A stretch of 64,000 bases of DNA from Undaria pinnatifida. Its lineage: Eukaryota > Sar > Phaeophyceae > Laminariales > Alariaceae. Positions 25,401-33,154 of the stretch are shown here, piece by piece; position 1 is the stretch's first letter; each line of letters opens with the position of its first letter. The stretch lies in NCBI GenBank assembly GCA_012845835.1, contig JABAKD010000002.1:23292518-23356517 (forward strand). The letters run 5' to 3'. The translations under genes and the position numbers were made by a program. The notes under the pieces are model-generated. The model saw only the letters and a list, made by a program, of their open reading frames with translations. It was not told where the DNA came from and did not search any database.

Positions 25401-28400
25401 GCACGGTTCGGCGACAAACCCGACGTGCTCCACGTCCGTCCCGGCCTCGACGTGATGCGAGGGTCTATGGTCATACGACTACGGCCACGTGGTGGCTACT
25501 GTGTAGCGGTGCGAGGGTCTATCGTCTAATACAGGTTACGGCCATGCATGATCAGAAGCACCCCCCCCCCACCGCTCATTGAAGCTGTCATCCGTATGCA
25601 AGTCCGCCTCACAAGCGGTCCTTAGTAGGATGCAGTTCACCGTTCATGCGATTCGCCGAACACCTCACGGCGCTTCGCGCTTGGTGCAAGCAATGTCCAC
25701 CTGGTCGGTGAAAACCGGACGTAGTCCGTCCCGGCATAGTAGGGACGCGAGGATCTATGGTCTGCAGGTTACGGTCATGCAAGAATATCGAGTACCCCCC
25801 CCCCCCCCCCGCCGCCCCCCCTTAAACACCCGACGTGGTCTGTCCCGCCCTTCAAGCACACGCTGCGGTAAATGCGCACCAATTTTTTGTGAGACTCTTT
25901 CCACTGGAGAGCGAGCTCCATACCCCATCCCAAAAACTGACTTGATTTTTTGAGAAAACGCAAAATGCAATTTGAGAAAACGCAAAATGCAACCGGATGA
26001 ACAAACCAGACGCATGGGCTGGCTATGTATAGGTACACAAAAAAAATAATATCGCAGAAGAAAAAAATGACGTTATTTCGACGATTTTTTTGGGCCATGG
26101 GGGGCCTGTCGCTCAGAAAGTGATTATTTGCCGAAAAAGTGCTGCGTCTGTCGTAGCACGCGTCTGCCTCAAAAACTGAATCTGATTTTGAGAAAAACGG
26201 AAAATTCAACACGATGGAGAAACCAGACCCCATGGACTTATATATTATATAGGTATGCAAAAAAAAACATGGACTTCTATATTATATAGGTATACAATAA
26301 AAAAGAAAAAAAAAAACGAAAAGGCGTTATTCCGACGTTTTTTTTGGGGGGGGGCGTCAAGGAGACCCCGTCGTTCAGATTATTTTTTTTTTGCCGAAAA
26401 AGTGCTATCTTACCTCTGTCGTAGCACGCGTCTTTTGTAGGGTGCGATGGTCTATGATATGATGAGTACCTTCCCCCCCCTCCCCCCTCCCCCATCCCCC
26501 CTCCCCCATCCCCCCTCCCCCATCCCACCTCCCCCATCCCACCTCCCCCGGAAAACCCGACGTGCTCCGTGCTACCGTTGTAGGGATGCGAGGGTCTGTG
26601 GTGTACAGACTACGGCCATGCGTGAAGTTGAGCATCCCCCTCACCCCCTCCTCGAAAACCCGACGTGCTTTGTTCCGACTTTAATTGGGTCTACGGTCTA
26701 TGGACTGCATGGTCTAACGAGCACGGCCATGCATCATAATGAGTTCCCACTCCAGGTCATGCGACTGCGGCCACCCTCGGTCATACGACCACCCACCCCC
26801 GGTTATACGACCCCACCCCCGGTCATTCGACTACGGCCATGCGCGAAATGAGCAAGCCCCGCCCCTCCCCCCCCCCCCCCCCCCCCCTCGTCCTCCCCCG
26901 CCTCCTCCATACCCTTTTGGTGTTTTGTGCCCCCCCCCAGCAACAAGCTGGCGGAGGCGTTTGAGGGCCTACCGGAGGACGAGCCTTGTGGGGAGGACGA
27001 GGTCGTGGTGGACAGCGCCGACCGAAAGGAGGAGCTGGAGGCGTCACAGGCTCCGCCCCCGGGAGGAGGCAACATGGTCAGTCTTTGCACTGCAACGATT
27101 ATCGCAGTTATCCCGCACTAAAGTGTACCGGCGTCCCCGGCGGCTTGCAATGGTAAGCCGCGTAACTATTGAGGTCGATGTCGTAGGATCGAAGCCCGGA
27201 AAGGGGTTCTTTTCTTACAAATTGGCGGGGCCGAAATTGCGAGGGCGCGAGTTTTTTGGGCGTGAAGAAGCTGGAAAGTGGGAATGCTGAAAGAGTCCTA
27301 TATCTCTATGCGCGATAAGAAGTGAAGGCATTTACCGCAACGGGGGGGAGGGGAGAGAAGGGAAGACGCTTGTGATGACGGCTTTGTCCTGAAGGTTGCT
27401 GAGGGTAAACGCCTCTTAACAATGAATTGAGCTGAAAAAGAAAGAGAAAAAAATTGTCAAGTAGATTATTCCGCGAGATGTGGGTGTGTGGATACGGTTC
27501 CAATGGGCTTGATTAACCCATTTCCAATACCTGGCCAAAGAAACCACGAATACCTGACCCAGCAGCTAGCTGCCGGCCAGATACTAGCGACAGCCCGACT
27601 GTCTGCTCGCGTGTTCTATCAGTTCGCCAGCACTGTCTCGTGCTGGATCCACTTGGTATAGCCGCTAACGCGATCCACCGAAACTGCCATGCCGATGTAA
27701 TCAATGCCAATTCTTCAAAACCACAGAGCTATGAATCACAACGCCTCCGAAATTCTCTCTCGAAAAATAATCCAGGTTATTCTTGGTTCGGTTCCCTACC
27801 TCTTATAATATTTTAGCCTTTCCAACGCGGTAAGTATTTTCCTAGTCTAAGTTCAAGTATTTTGTTCCCATGTCGGGACTGCGGTGCTGAAAGGGTTTAT
27901 AACCGATTTATGCCATTTGTGTGGGATCACAAGCGTGTTTGTTGCGGATGTAGATGTACCAACCTTGGGTGGGTAGGAGTGGGGTAGGGAAAACATATGT
28001 ATAATGTTGCTTTTCGTTTCACGTTTTGTTTTCTTTTGTTTTGATTTTGATTTTGGTTTCGTTTTCGTTCGTTGCACACACACCTGGTTTGTTTCAGTGC
28101 ACATACCAAGCCATGTTCGTTTCACTTTTTGGTTTCGTTAAAATTTGCGTTGATTCGTTTTCGGCGCGGTTCCCTTTTCGCTTTGTTTTCCTTTTTTTTT
28201 TCGTGGCTTGTCGTTTTCACGTTTCTTCTTCCCACGTTCCGTTCTCACATTTTCGTTCATTCGAAGACGTGCTACGGTACAGGTGGCACTTTTTGGCAGA
28301 ACACGTTTTTTTCTGAATGACGGGGCGGCTCATTAACGCCTTCACTACTACTGGAAACCCTGTTCGGGGACATAGTTTACTATAGGGAGGGATTTTGGGG

Positions 28401-31400
28401 CACTAAAGGGGTTGTAACCCAGAATCGGCCGAAATTCATTACCAGGTATTTTTTCGATTTTTGAATATTTTTCACGATGAACTCTCAGGATATAAAACCC
28501 AAAATCGACCGAAATTCAGTACTACTTGTAGGTATTTTTTCTTTTTAATATATATTTTTACGATGAACAACACCCAGAATATATAATAACCCAAAACCGA
28601 CCGAAACTCATTACCAGGTCTTTTTTCTTATGTAATTTTTTTTTACGATGAACACCCAGGATAACCCAACATCGACCGAAATTCACTACCAGCTTTTTTT
28701 ATCGTATATTTTTTTACGATGAACATTCAGGGTATCACCCAAAATCGACCGAAATCCATTACCAGATCTTTTTTTTTGTAATTTTTTTTCACGATGAACT
28801 CCCAGGATAACCCAAAATCGACCGAAATTCATCACTATTTTTTTTTTTTTTCAACGATGAACATCCAGGATGTAACCCAAAATCGACCGAAATTCTTCAT
28901 TACCTTTTTTTTTGTAATATTTTTTTTACGGTAACGCTCGGGCGATGGGATTACTCATCGGGTATTAAGAGTGCATTTGTTTTTTCCCCAAGTCAGTTGA
29001 TGCCTCAGAAAAATAAAGTAGAGCTCCGCAAGTGAGATGCCTCAGAAGGAGAAAAAAAAGAAGAGCTTAACCTCTACCGTTTCGTTTCGTTTCACGTGTC
29101 GGTTACTATTATGCTTAATTCCTTCTCGTTTCGTTTCACGTGTCGGTTGCTGTCATGCTAAGTTCCTTCTCGTTTCGTTTCGTTTCGTTACGTTCCGTGT
29201 CGTTCCGTTTCGTTCCGTTTCGTTGCACGTGTCGGTTACTATCGTTCACTTGAAATTCCTTCTCGTTTCGTTCCGTTCCGTTTCGTTTCGTTTCACGTGT
29301 CGATTACTATTATACTAAATTCCTTCTCGTTCTCGTTTCGTTTCGTTTCGTTTTGTTTCACGTGTCGGTTACTCTCATACTAAATTCCCTCTCGCGTCGT
29401 TTCGTTTTGTTTCACACGTCGGTTACTATCGTACTATATTCCTTCTCGTTTGGTTTCGTTACGTTTCGTTTCACATGTCCGTTGCTATCATACTAAATTT
29501 ATTTTCGTTTCATTTCGTTTCGCGTTTCCTTTCACGCCGCTGTCGTTCCTGTGGGGTGCGCACAAACACCCAACAGTACTACCAGGCGCCGCCCCCGCCT
29601 CCTGCGGTGTACTACTCCAGCGCCAACACCCACACTGGCTACAACCCCAACGTCGCCGCGCTCGGAGGGATGATGTCCGGCATGGCCATGGGAGGCAATA
29701 GGTGGGTTGGATCATGAATGGTGTCTGGGATGGGAATGGGAGGGTTGTCATGATTGGAATGGGAATGGGTGGATTTGGGTGTGTGGGATGGGTATAGGAG
29801 GCAATTGGTGGGTTGTGGTGTCTGGTATGGGATTACTGTACGAGGCATTGGGGGGGTTGTGATGTCTTGGAATGGAAATGGGTGGATGGGGATGTGTGGG
29901 ATGGGACTGGGGCAGTAGGTGGGTTGTAATATCAGGTATTGAGAGTTCTGTAGGAGACATTGGGCGGGTTGTGCTGTCTTGGGTGGGGATGGGAGGCAAT
30001 AATGTTTGGGACGGGACGTGGAGGCAATAGGTGTGGCGTGACGTCTTGGGTGGGACTGGGAGGATTGTCGCGCCTGGGATGCGTTGGGTGGGTTTTGTGA
30101 TGTCCAGGATGGTCGTTATGAGCGGGTGGGTTTTGTGACATGTCTGGGGTGGCCTTGATGAGGCGTTTGATGACTTGTGTCCTGTACGTCCGCACGTTGG
30201 CTTTGGGATTCTCGAGCGGTGCGTTTGCTTTGCCGAGCTCGCTCAGTCGCGTGCAATGGGTGCTTCGGTTGCGAGTTTTGCTACGGTTGTTTTTTTATAC
30301 GCAACCACTGGTACTGGTTTTATTTTTTGTCTTGTATCTGTTGTCTAGGTGATTGGTTTGAATATGCAGTACGATTGCTACATATGAGCGGTGGAATGCC
30401 CGGACATGCTGACATGCTGCCGATGCCCCGCGATAGAAACAGAAGAGCAGAAACAAATCCCCGTCCCGCGCGAAGGACTGCTTCGAGTTGGGTCGTTTCT
30501 CCACCGTGCAGCAGACGTACCTGATGTAGACTAGTTGGCTGCGATTTAAAACGTCACGGCTTGACGTCATCTCTTTTGCAAGGATGCGTATTTCCTCGCA
30601 AGGATGCGTATTTCCTCACCTGGAACCCAAAATTGTCCGGGAAACAACCTTTTTCAGTGTTTCCTAAAAATCTCCCCTATTTCCTCTCATTCCAGAAAAA
30701 AGGCGTCGTTTTGGGGGGGGGGACAGAAAACAAATCCCCGGGTGGTCCATGCACTATTTTAAGCACGAGTACACGATTCGTTCAGGCCTCTGGGCGGTCA
30801 TTTTGAGCCATTTTCATTCCTCCAGCAATGGCGGGGCAGAATGCGAGTGCCTGAGTTGTGTTCATTGGTTTCAGTTGATCTGTCACTTGTTCATCCCCTC
30901 GTTTGTTTCGTCCTGCAGCCGTCCATCGAATGTTGGAAACCCACTACTACTCTGAAGTGCTGATAGCGATCTCTAAAGTACAAATATAGTCATGTGAGGG
31001 AAATCGGCAATACAAATGGCAAAGCAGGACGCGAGCAGCCACAGCAGTGCGCTGTTGCGTAAGTGTGTAGCCTCAACGAAATCCGAACGCCCCAGCTGCA
31101 TCTGCGCCGAGTTCACCCGTTCCTTTTGAAGGTAATACCTCGCACGATTCTATAATTATGTAATTGTATCCCTTCCATGACTCCGCCCGGCATAAGGCGC
31201 CTAACCGGCTGCTGCTCTGCTGCACAGCCTTACAGCGTTGAAAAAAAAACAGAGGTTTCCATTTTAAATGGGGGCGTTTTTAGCCCGGGGATAGGGGGCG
31301 TGAGGAATTTCCTCTGAAAAATATTGTTTCGTCAGAAGCCCTATTAATTTTGGGCAATTGCCGCTACCGGGAAATACGCATCCTTGCTATTTTTTGGTCA

Positions 31401-33154
31401 CGGGCGAGGTTTCAGAGAAATGAGCTTGTGTGAGACTATCTCTCAACATCGTCATCATCATTATCACTACCAAATCACCATCACCACCGCCGTCGTCTGT
31501 ATCAACACATCATCATCGTCATCGTCACCATCATCATCAACTTTATTATCATATTATCACGAGCCCCACTCCCCTCCTCCCCATTACCCGCCCCCCCTCC
31601 CCCCGCCGCGTGCCCGCGTATCAACCCCTCCCCTGTGCGAGCACGCCTTCCTGTGTAGCACGGACTACAGCCACGGCCCGCCTCCCGCCTACGGTAAGAT
31701 TTCGTTTTTTTTTCGTGATGCTCGTGTCTTCGCTTGTAGCTGAACATAATAGGCCCACAAAAACGAGAACAACCCAATACCAGTCTTGGCCGCAATATAA
31801 AGAACCTTCATGTTGGATTACACACGCTTCCTCGTCAGGATGTGGTTGGCTCGAACTTGCGAAGGTGACGCAAGTTCAAAAGAGGGAGGGGGGGGGGTGG
31901 GGAGCTCTTGAAAACTATGTTCGTAGAAAAGAAAAAATTAGCCACCGCGCAAGTATTCCAGCAAGTAACACCGACGTTTCATAGCAAAAACGAGTTTATA
32001 TAGCTCAAGTGCTCGTTTTGGTCATTTGTTGATTTGATCATTTGCTGGTTTGTTCATCGTTTTTCCAACTACGTATACCAGGGTATAATCACTGAACCTC
32101 TCCACTATCCTTTCGTACCGTCTGTTTTCCTGTGATCGTTAAGTGTATACGGAGTATGGGTTGTTTTTATTATTCAGTACCCCTCTCCTCTATTTTCAAC
32201 ATTACGTCTCGAACGTGCATATTTAGACGGAGAATATGGCGACGACGAAGAGGAGGACGATGACGATGAGGAGGACGAAGACGACTTCAGCGTGCCCGTG
32301 GTCGGCGCCTCCCCGCAGCAGGTAAACTATAAAAAGCGGAGAAGCAAAGCACGCTAAACACTAAAGACGACAACGCACAATTTCAGTTTTAGAAGAACAT
32401 ATGTACAAACGCGCGGTCGAAGTATCACGCAGCTTGTACAGAAGGGCATCGACCACTCTGCCGGTCGAACTCACAGATGACGTGTTTGAAATAGTTTTAC
32501 AAAAACATGAAGCGCTCGGAGACGGTCCCACGTGGTAGCCTGACTAACCCAATAAGTTTAAGTGGAAGATAGCAGCTTCCGTCAGTGAGTCTGTTTGATC
32601 GTGCCTGCTTCTTTGGAGATTTTGACTGACCCGGGTGTAGCACCGACAGCGGGAGGCGCTTCCACTCTTTCACCCAATACTATCTGAGAGCTATGGACAT
32701 AAAACCGTAGCACCCGTTCTCTGCTGCTGCTGCTCCTGCTGTTATTGTTGCTGCTGCTGCTATTATCGTTGCTGTTGTTGTTGTTGTTGTTGTCGCTGTT
32801 GCTGTTGCTGTGTGAATTTCTCGGGCCCGGTTGCTACGCGACTAAGCTCTCTATACCACACCATACCATACCACACCGCACCATACCATACCATATTAAA
32901 CCATGCCATACTATATGGTGCCCAACCATGTTTTGACACGGCTGACTCGCGGTCATACCATGCCATACCATACCGTACCATACCATACCATGCGTTGACA
33001 CGGCTAAGCTCTTTCCCATGCCTCGCAGATGGCCGAGCTCAGGCGTCTGGCACGGATGCGCACTCGGGCTCTGATGTCGGGCGACCCTGCCAAGGTCAAT
33101 CGCACGCAGGGCAGGATCAAGTACCTCAAGTGGCAGATCGAGAGCAATGTTTGA
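9232..33154 (+). CDS. Octad annexin (two annexin cores) with acidic/Tyr-Pro-rich C-terminal tail; 5' exon not found
   Basis: Annexins bind phospholipid membranes in a Ca2+-dependent way. Exons: 9232-9372, 10467-10590, 11498-11589, 12231-12332, 13133-13252, 14440-14556, 15188-15373, 15929-16078, 16402-16580, 17734-17896, 18829-18927, 20162-20287, 21402-21533, 22036-22107, 23400-23453, 23853-23938, 26941-27076, 29577-29701, 31659-31693 (or 31671-31693), 32227-32321, 33029-33154 (TGA). Every donor is GT and every acceptor AG, and splice phases match at all 20 junctions. The sum is 2460 nt, about 819 aa. Eight annexin repeats are visible through their endonexin motifs (KGIGTNEG, KGLGTNED, GLIGTDHD, EGVGTNDD, KGLGTNDS, DGLGTNEK, KRLGTDKK, DGMTTDKS). 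The length is well above the 300-350 aa of ordinary four-repeat annexins and resembles annexin A6. The first exon begins in phase 0 with DFVATRD, so an upstream exon carrying ATG is expected but was not identified. The tail (exons 17-21) is joined only by phase agreement and needs transcript support. Confidence 0.87.
9476..9690 (-). mobile_element. Poly(C)-ended dispersed repeat, two antisense 3' fragments
   Basis: 9476-9565 is the reverse complement of the 3' third of the repeat (GTCCCGGC...GGTCTATGG...ACGGCTATG...GAGCACCCCCC). A shorter second fragment lies at about 9635-9690. Both are in annexin intron 1, so the terminal C run appears here as G runs. Confidence 0.6.
9815..10480 (+). repeat. 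Tandem degenerate copies of an intron 3' end plus exon start
   Basis: The real exon 2 starts at 10467 with TACGAGAGCAGCCTGCTGAA. Degenerate copies of this start occur upstream in the same intron at about 9821, 10018, 10182 and 10252. The copies at 10018 and 10182 keep an acceptor-like CAG directly before them. The flanking intron text (GGGTTTACTTCCGGGTTTGCC type) is repeated too, so the unit of roughly 160-215 bp spans the 3' splice site. Use of the 10182 pseudo-acceptor would hit an in-frame TAA after eight codons. Confidence 0.75.
10906..10950 (+). repeat. Copy of exon 2 end plus 5' splice site inside intron 2
   Basis: TCGCCACCAAGGGTAAGAA, 19 bases spanning the exon 2 donor at 10590/10591, recurs exactly at about 10914. 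It is a potential decoy donor 325 bases downstream of the real one. Confidence 0.65.
10950..11095 (+). mobile_element. Half copy of the palindromic 'AACGCCTTCACTA' element
   Basis: This shares TTAACGCCTTCACTA, GGAAACCC, GGGGACAAAAT and TATAGGGAGGG in order with one arm of the foldback element at 25004-25177 and with 28330-28412. It lies in annexin intron 2. Confidence 0.6.
11128..11450 (+). mobile_element. Poly(C)-ended dispersed repeat, 5'-truncated copy
   Basis: Diagnostic blocks in order: CTGGAAGTGGCC, GCTGTCACCCG, CATGCGACTC, GAACACCTCACGGCG, GGTGCAAGCAA, CCCGACGTGCTCCGTCCCGG, ATGCGAGGGTCTATGG, then a run of 12 C. The C run lies about 45 bases before the acceptor of exon 3. Confidence 0.75.
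11850..12215 (+). repeat. (GACC)n tetranucleotide tracts
   Basis: Two tracts, 11850-11893 and 12100-12215, flank unique sequence in annexin intron 3. The second abuts the acceptor of exon 4 at 12231, so purine-interrupted GACC repeats stand in place of a normal pyrimidine tract. Confidence 0.75.
12360..13030 (+). repeat. (CTTGTG)n-type hexamer array followed by (AACCA)n pentamer array
   Basis: Annexin intron 4 is almost wholly simple sequence. 12360-12770 is a variable hexamer array (TTGTGC, TTGGGC, TTGTTC variants), and 12850-13025 is a nearly pure AACCA array. Long open frames here are repeat artefacts (poly Leu-Val and poly Thr-Lys-Pro-Asn-Gln). Confidence 0.9.
13253..13880 (+). repeat. 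(GGT)n / (GATGCT)n array
   Basis: This fills annexin intron 5 directly after the donor of exon 5. GGT triplets grade into GGTCGT, then GATGCTAATGGC-type units. The Gly-rich and Val-rich open frames are compositional. Confidence 0.9.
14655..14830 (-). repeat. CCCGACCC/GGGTCGGGT dispersed repeat
   Basis: GGTCGGGT-type words alternate with 'CGCGAGAT' and 'GACCCGTGAGA' blocks. Related stretches are at 22710-22900 and 33905-34065. The copies share a 'GATCATGACC...' edge, so this is a dispersed family rather than three independent simple repeats. This copy is in annexin intron 6. Confidence 0.6.
15395..15672 (+). repeat. (GGCTT)n pentanucleotide array passing into (GGGCT)n
   Basis: About 170 bp of nearly perfect GGCTT follows the donor of exon 7, then GGCGT units, then GGGCT units to 15672. 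The G-rich strand is the transcribed-sense strand. The block order suggests successive expansion of point variants. Confidence 0.95.
16225..16372 (+). mobile_element. Poly(C)-ended dispersed repeat, degenerate 3' fragment
   Basis: CCGGCATGGTAGGTATGCGAG, TACGGCTATGGATGAAATGA and then two C runs match the 3' third of the repeat. It sits in the short intron 8 (323 bp), ending about 30 bases before the acceptor of exon 9. Confidence 0.6.
16888..17290 (+). mobile_element. Poly(C)-ended dispersed repeat, near full-length copy
   Basis: This starts at AACTCCGCGCAAGGG and runs through GGTAAAGGCAC, TCTGGAAGTGGCCA, GCTGTCACCCG, CCTCACAAGCGGTTCT, TGCGACTCGCC, GGTGCAAGCAATGTCTGCCT and ACCCGACGTGCTCCG to CGAGTACACCC. 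With the copy at 18363 it defines a unit of about 380-400 bp. It lies in annexin intron 9, in sense. Confidence 0.75.
17385..17695 (+). repeat. Degenerate (TGCTTATGCC)n array
   Basis: Imperfect repeats around TGCTT-TGCCTGC fill the 3' part of annexin intron 9 up to the T-rich acceptor of exon 10. Confidence 0.7.
17935..18060 (-). mobile_element. Antisense fragment of the same LINE 3' end
   Basis: The reverse complement of this stretch aligns by eye with the last ~110 bases of the LINE remnant at 19815-19925. It shares an exact 19-base block (AACGGTGCTCCGTCTCGAA) plus the flanking GTGTCTCTATTA. It lies in annexin intron 10, opposite to transcription, one intron upstream of the sense copy. Confidence 0.6.
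18363..18765 (+). mobile_element. Poly(C)-ended dispersed repeat, near full-length copy
   Basis: This begins TAACTCCGCACAAGGGGAATGA and ends CATGCACAAACTGAGTACATCC followed by C-rich sequence. The last block lies about 65 bases before the acceptor of exon 11. It carries all diagnostic blocks of the family, in sense, in annexin intron 10. Confidence 0.75.
19190..19925 (+). pseudogene. LINE-type reverse transcriptase remnant (C-terminal part)
   Basis: This lies in annexin intron 11, in sense. Broken frames read WERTTKGRAGIRWDNVVEKI, then LREDIGMKTYLHGQMDYA and LRFRVGDLDLPERRK. A zinc-knuckle-like segment follows (MCPCGTTIESRTHIVGEC), of the kind found C-terminal to the reverse transcriptase domain of non-LTR retrotransposons, then GDRWWPQTVKQDGDRISKL. 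There is at least one frameshift near 19410 and a stop near 19570, so it is dead. Only the 3' end of an element is present, as expected from 5' truncation. No catalytic RT motif lies within the copy. Confidence 0.7.
20610..20840 (+). repeat. CAGTCGAAAACG triplication and (CACACCCA)n tract
   Basis: CAGTCGAAAACG occurs three times between 20620 and 20722, and 20770-20837 is a (CCCACACR)n tract. Both are in annexin intron 12. The rest of that intron contains a diverged copy of the 'GTGACCACGG' retroposon end at 21240-21310. Confidence 0.6.
21540..21960 (+). repeat. (TTTGATRTTTGAT)n array containing a duplicated exon end
   Basis: Annexin intron 13 is an AT-rich array of TTTGATATTTGATG variants. 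Embedded at about 21811-21850 is a copy of the end of exon 13 with its donor (GTCGCCTACTACGCACTCCA then GGTACGAT). The copy differs from the real exon end at only a few wobble positions. Confidence 0.8.
22110..22500 (+). repeat. Poly(C)/poly(G) rich tandem segment, two related copies
   Basis: C runs followed by GCGTGAGGCAAGGCGTGGAGGAG- or GCGCGAGGCCAGGAAGGGTTGG-type text, a G run and 'CACGTCAGA-ACG' occur twice (22120-22340 and 22370-22500). A third partial copy lies at 22505-22640. They lie in annexin intron 14. Confidence 0.55.
22710..22900 (+). repeat. GGGTCGGGT dispersed repeat copy
   Basis: CGGGTCATGACCCGACCCG followed by repeated 'CAGGAGGT' and 'CGCGGGTCGG' blocks. Same family as 14655-14830 and 33905-34065. 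Annexin intron 14. Confidence 0.6.
23525..23630 (+). repeat. (GCTGTT)n tract
   Basis: GCTGTT/GCTGCT triplet-based array in annexin intron 15, followed at 23720-23780 by a 22-base unit (CTGTCCGCCGTGTTATCTT) repeated three times. Confidence 0.85.
24470..25003 (+). repeat. Minisatellite of ~88 bp units (six to seven copies)
   Basis: GATTTTGGGGTTAAGGAGCC recurs at 24481, 24567, 24655 and 24743, then more diverged at about 24827, 24911 and 24993. Units also share CGTCATTCAGAAAA and AGGTATATACCTTTCTATCGG. Single diverged units occur elsewhere (25178, 26085, 26330; reverse at 46000 and 28305), so the unit is also dispersed. Annexin intron 16. Confidence 0.85.
25004..25177. mobile_element. Palindromic foldback (MITE-like) element
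   Basis: Two ~70-base arms are inverted copies: CCTCCCTATACTAACTT...GGGTTTCCAGT against ACTGGAAACCC...AGTATAGGGAGGGG. The ends are TTGACCCCTTCAG and CTAAAGGGGTTAA. Single arms are found at 10950-11095 and 28330-28412. It could fold into a hairpin in the pre-mRNA of annexin intron 16. Confidence 0.7.
25265..25812 (+). mobile_element. Poly(C)-ended dispersed repeat, two tandem copies
   Basis: Copy 1 is about 25265-25575, ending in 10 C. Copy 2 is 25580-25812, ending GAATATCGAGTA followed by about 18 C with interruptions. Both have CCTCACGG-CGCTTC, GGTGCAAGCAATGTC, ACCCGACGTGCTCC or its variant, and GAGGGTCTATGGTC. Annexin intron 16, sense. Confidence 0.75.
26410..26890 (+). mobile_element. Cluster of 3' fragments of the poly(C)-ended repeat
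   Basis: Fragments at 26430-26475, 26545-26640, 26645-26745 and 26755-26886 each carry GGTCTAYGGT-type and ACGGCCATGC blocks followed by C-rich sequence. The last C run ends about 55 bases before the acceptor of exon 17 at 26941. Confidence 0.65.
27308..27400 (+). mobile_element. Diverged 3' fragment of the tRNA-derived SINE
   Basis: TATGCGCGATAAGAAGTGAAGGCA...GTGATGACGGCTTTGTCCTGAAG matches the tail of the SINE copies at 50711 and 57687. Annexin intron 17. Confidence 0.6.
28330..28412 (+). mobile_element. Single arm of the palindromic 'AACGCCTTCACTA' element
   Basis: TTAACGCCTTCACTACTACTGG, CGGGGACA, TATAGGGAGGGATTTTGGGG and AAAGGGGTTG match one arm of 25004-25177. Annexin intron 17. Confidence 0.6.
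28415..28935 (+). repeat. Minisatellite of ~65-75 bp units (about eight copies)
   Basis: Each unit has CCCAAAATCGACCGAAATTCA, TTACCAGGT, a T-rich stretch and ACGATGAACACCCAGGAT. Annexin intron 17. Confidence 0.85.
29075..29530 (+). repeat. Minisatellite of CGTTTCGTTTCACGTGTCGG units
   Basis: About eight units of 45-65 bp share GTTTCRTTTCACGTGTCGG, TTACTATNATACT and AAATTCCTTCTCG. The array runs to within 50 bases of the acceptor of exon 18, so its pyrimidine-rich units probably serve as the polypyrimidine tract. Confidence 0.85.
30578..31387. mobile_element. Non-autonomous DNA element with 18 bp terminal inverted repeats
   Basis: The left end is GCAAGGATGCGTATTTCC (duplicated in tandem at 30598); the right end, near 31370-31386, is its exact inverse. 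The interior (~0.8 kb) has no transposase-like frame. No clear target-site duplication was seen. It lies in annexin intron 18. Confidence 0.65.

Larger units (their letters stand above)
26941..33154 (+). other. C-terminal tail exons 17-21 of the annexin gene
   Basis: Exon 16 ends in phase 2 (TC) and exon 17 starts with C, restoring Ser-Asn-Lys-Leu. Exon 17 is acidic (PEDEPCGEDEVVVDS) and ends in APPPGGGNM. Exon 18 is rich in Tyr, Pro, Gly and Met (APPPPPAVYYSS, then GMMSGMAMGG). Exon 19 is tiny (35 or 23 nt) and encodes HGPPPAYG. Exon 20 contains a 13-residue run of Asp/Glu followed by FSVPVVGASPQQ. Exon 21 encodes a basic, probably helical end (AELRRLARMRTRALMSGD, then KYLKWQIESNV) and a TGA stop. 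The phases are 2-2, 0-0, 2-2, 1-1 and 0-0, which is unlikely by chance for five joins. These exons could still be a separate gene with its own promoter, but exon 17 has no in-frame ATG before the acidic stretch. I recognise no known domain in the tail. Confidence 0.7.
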
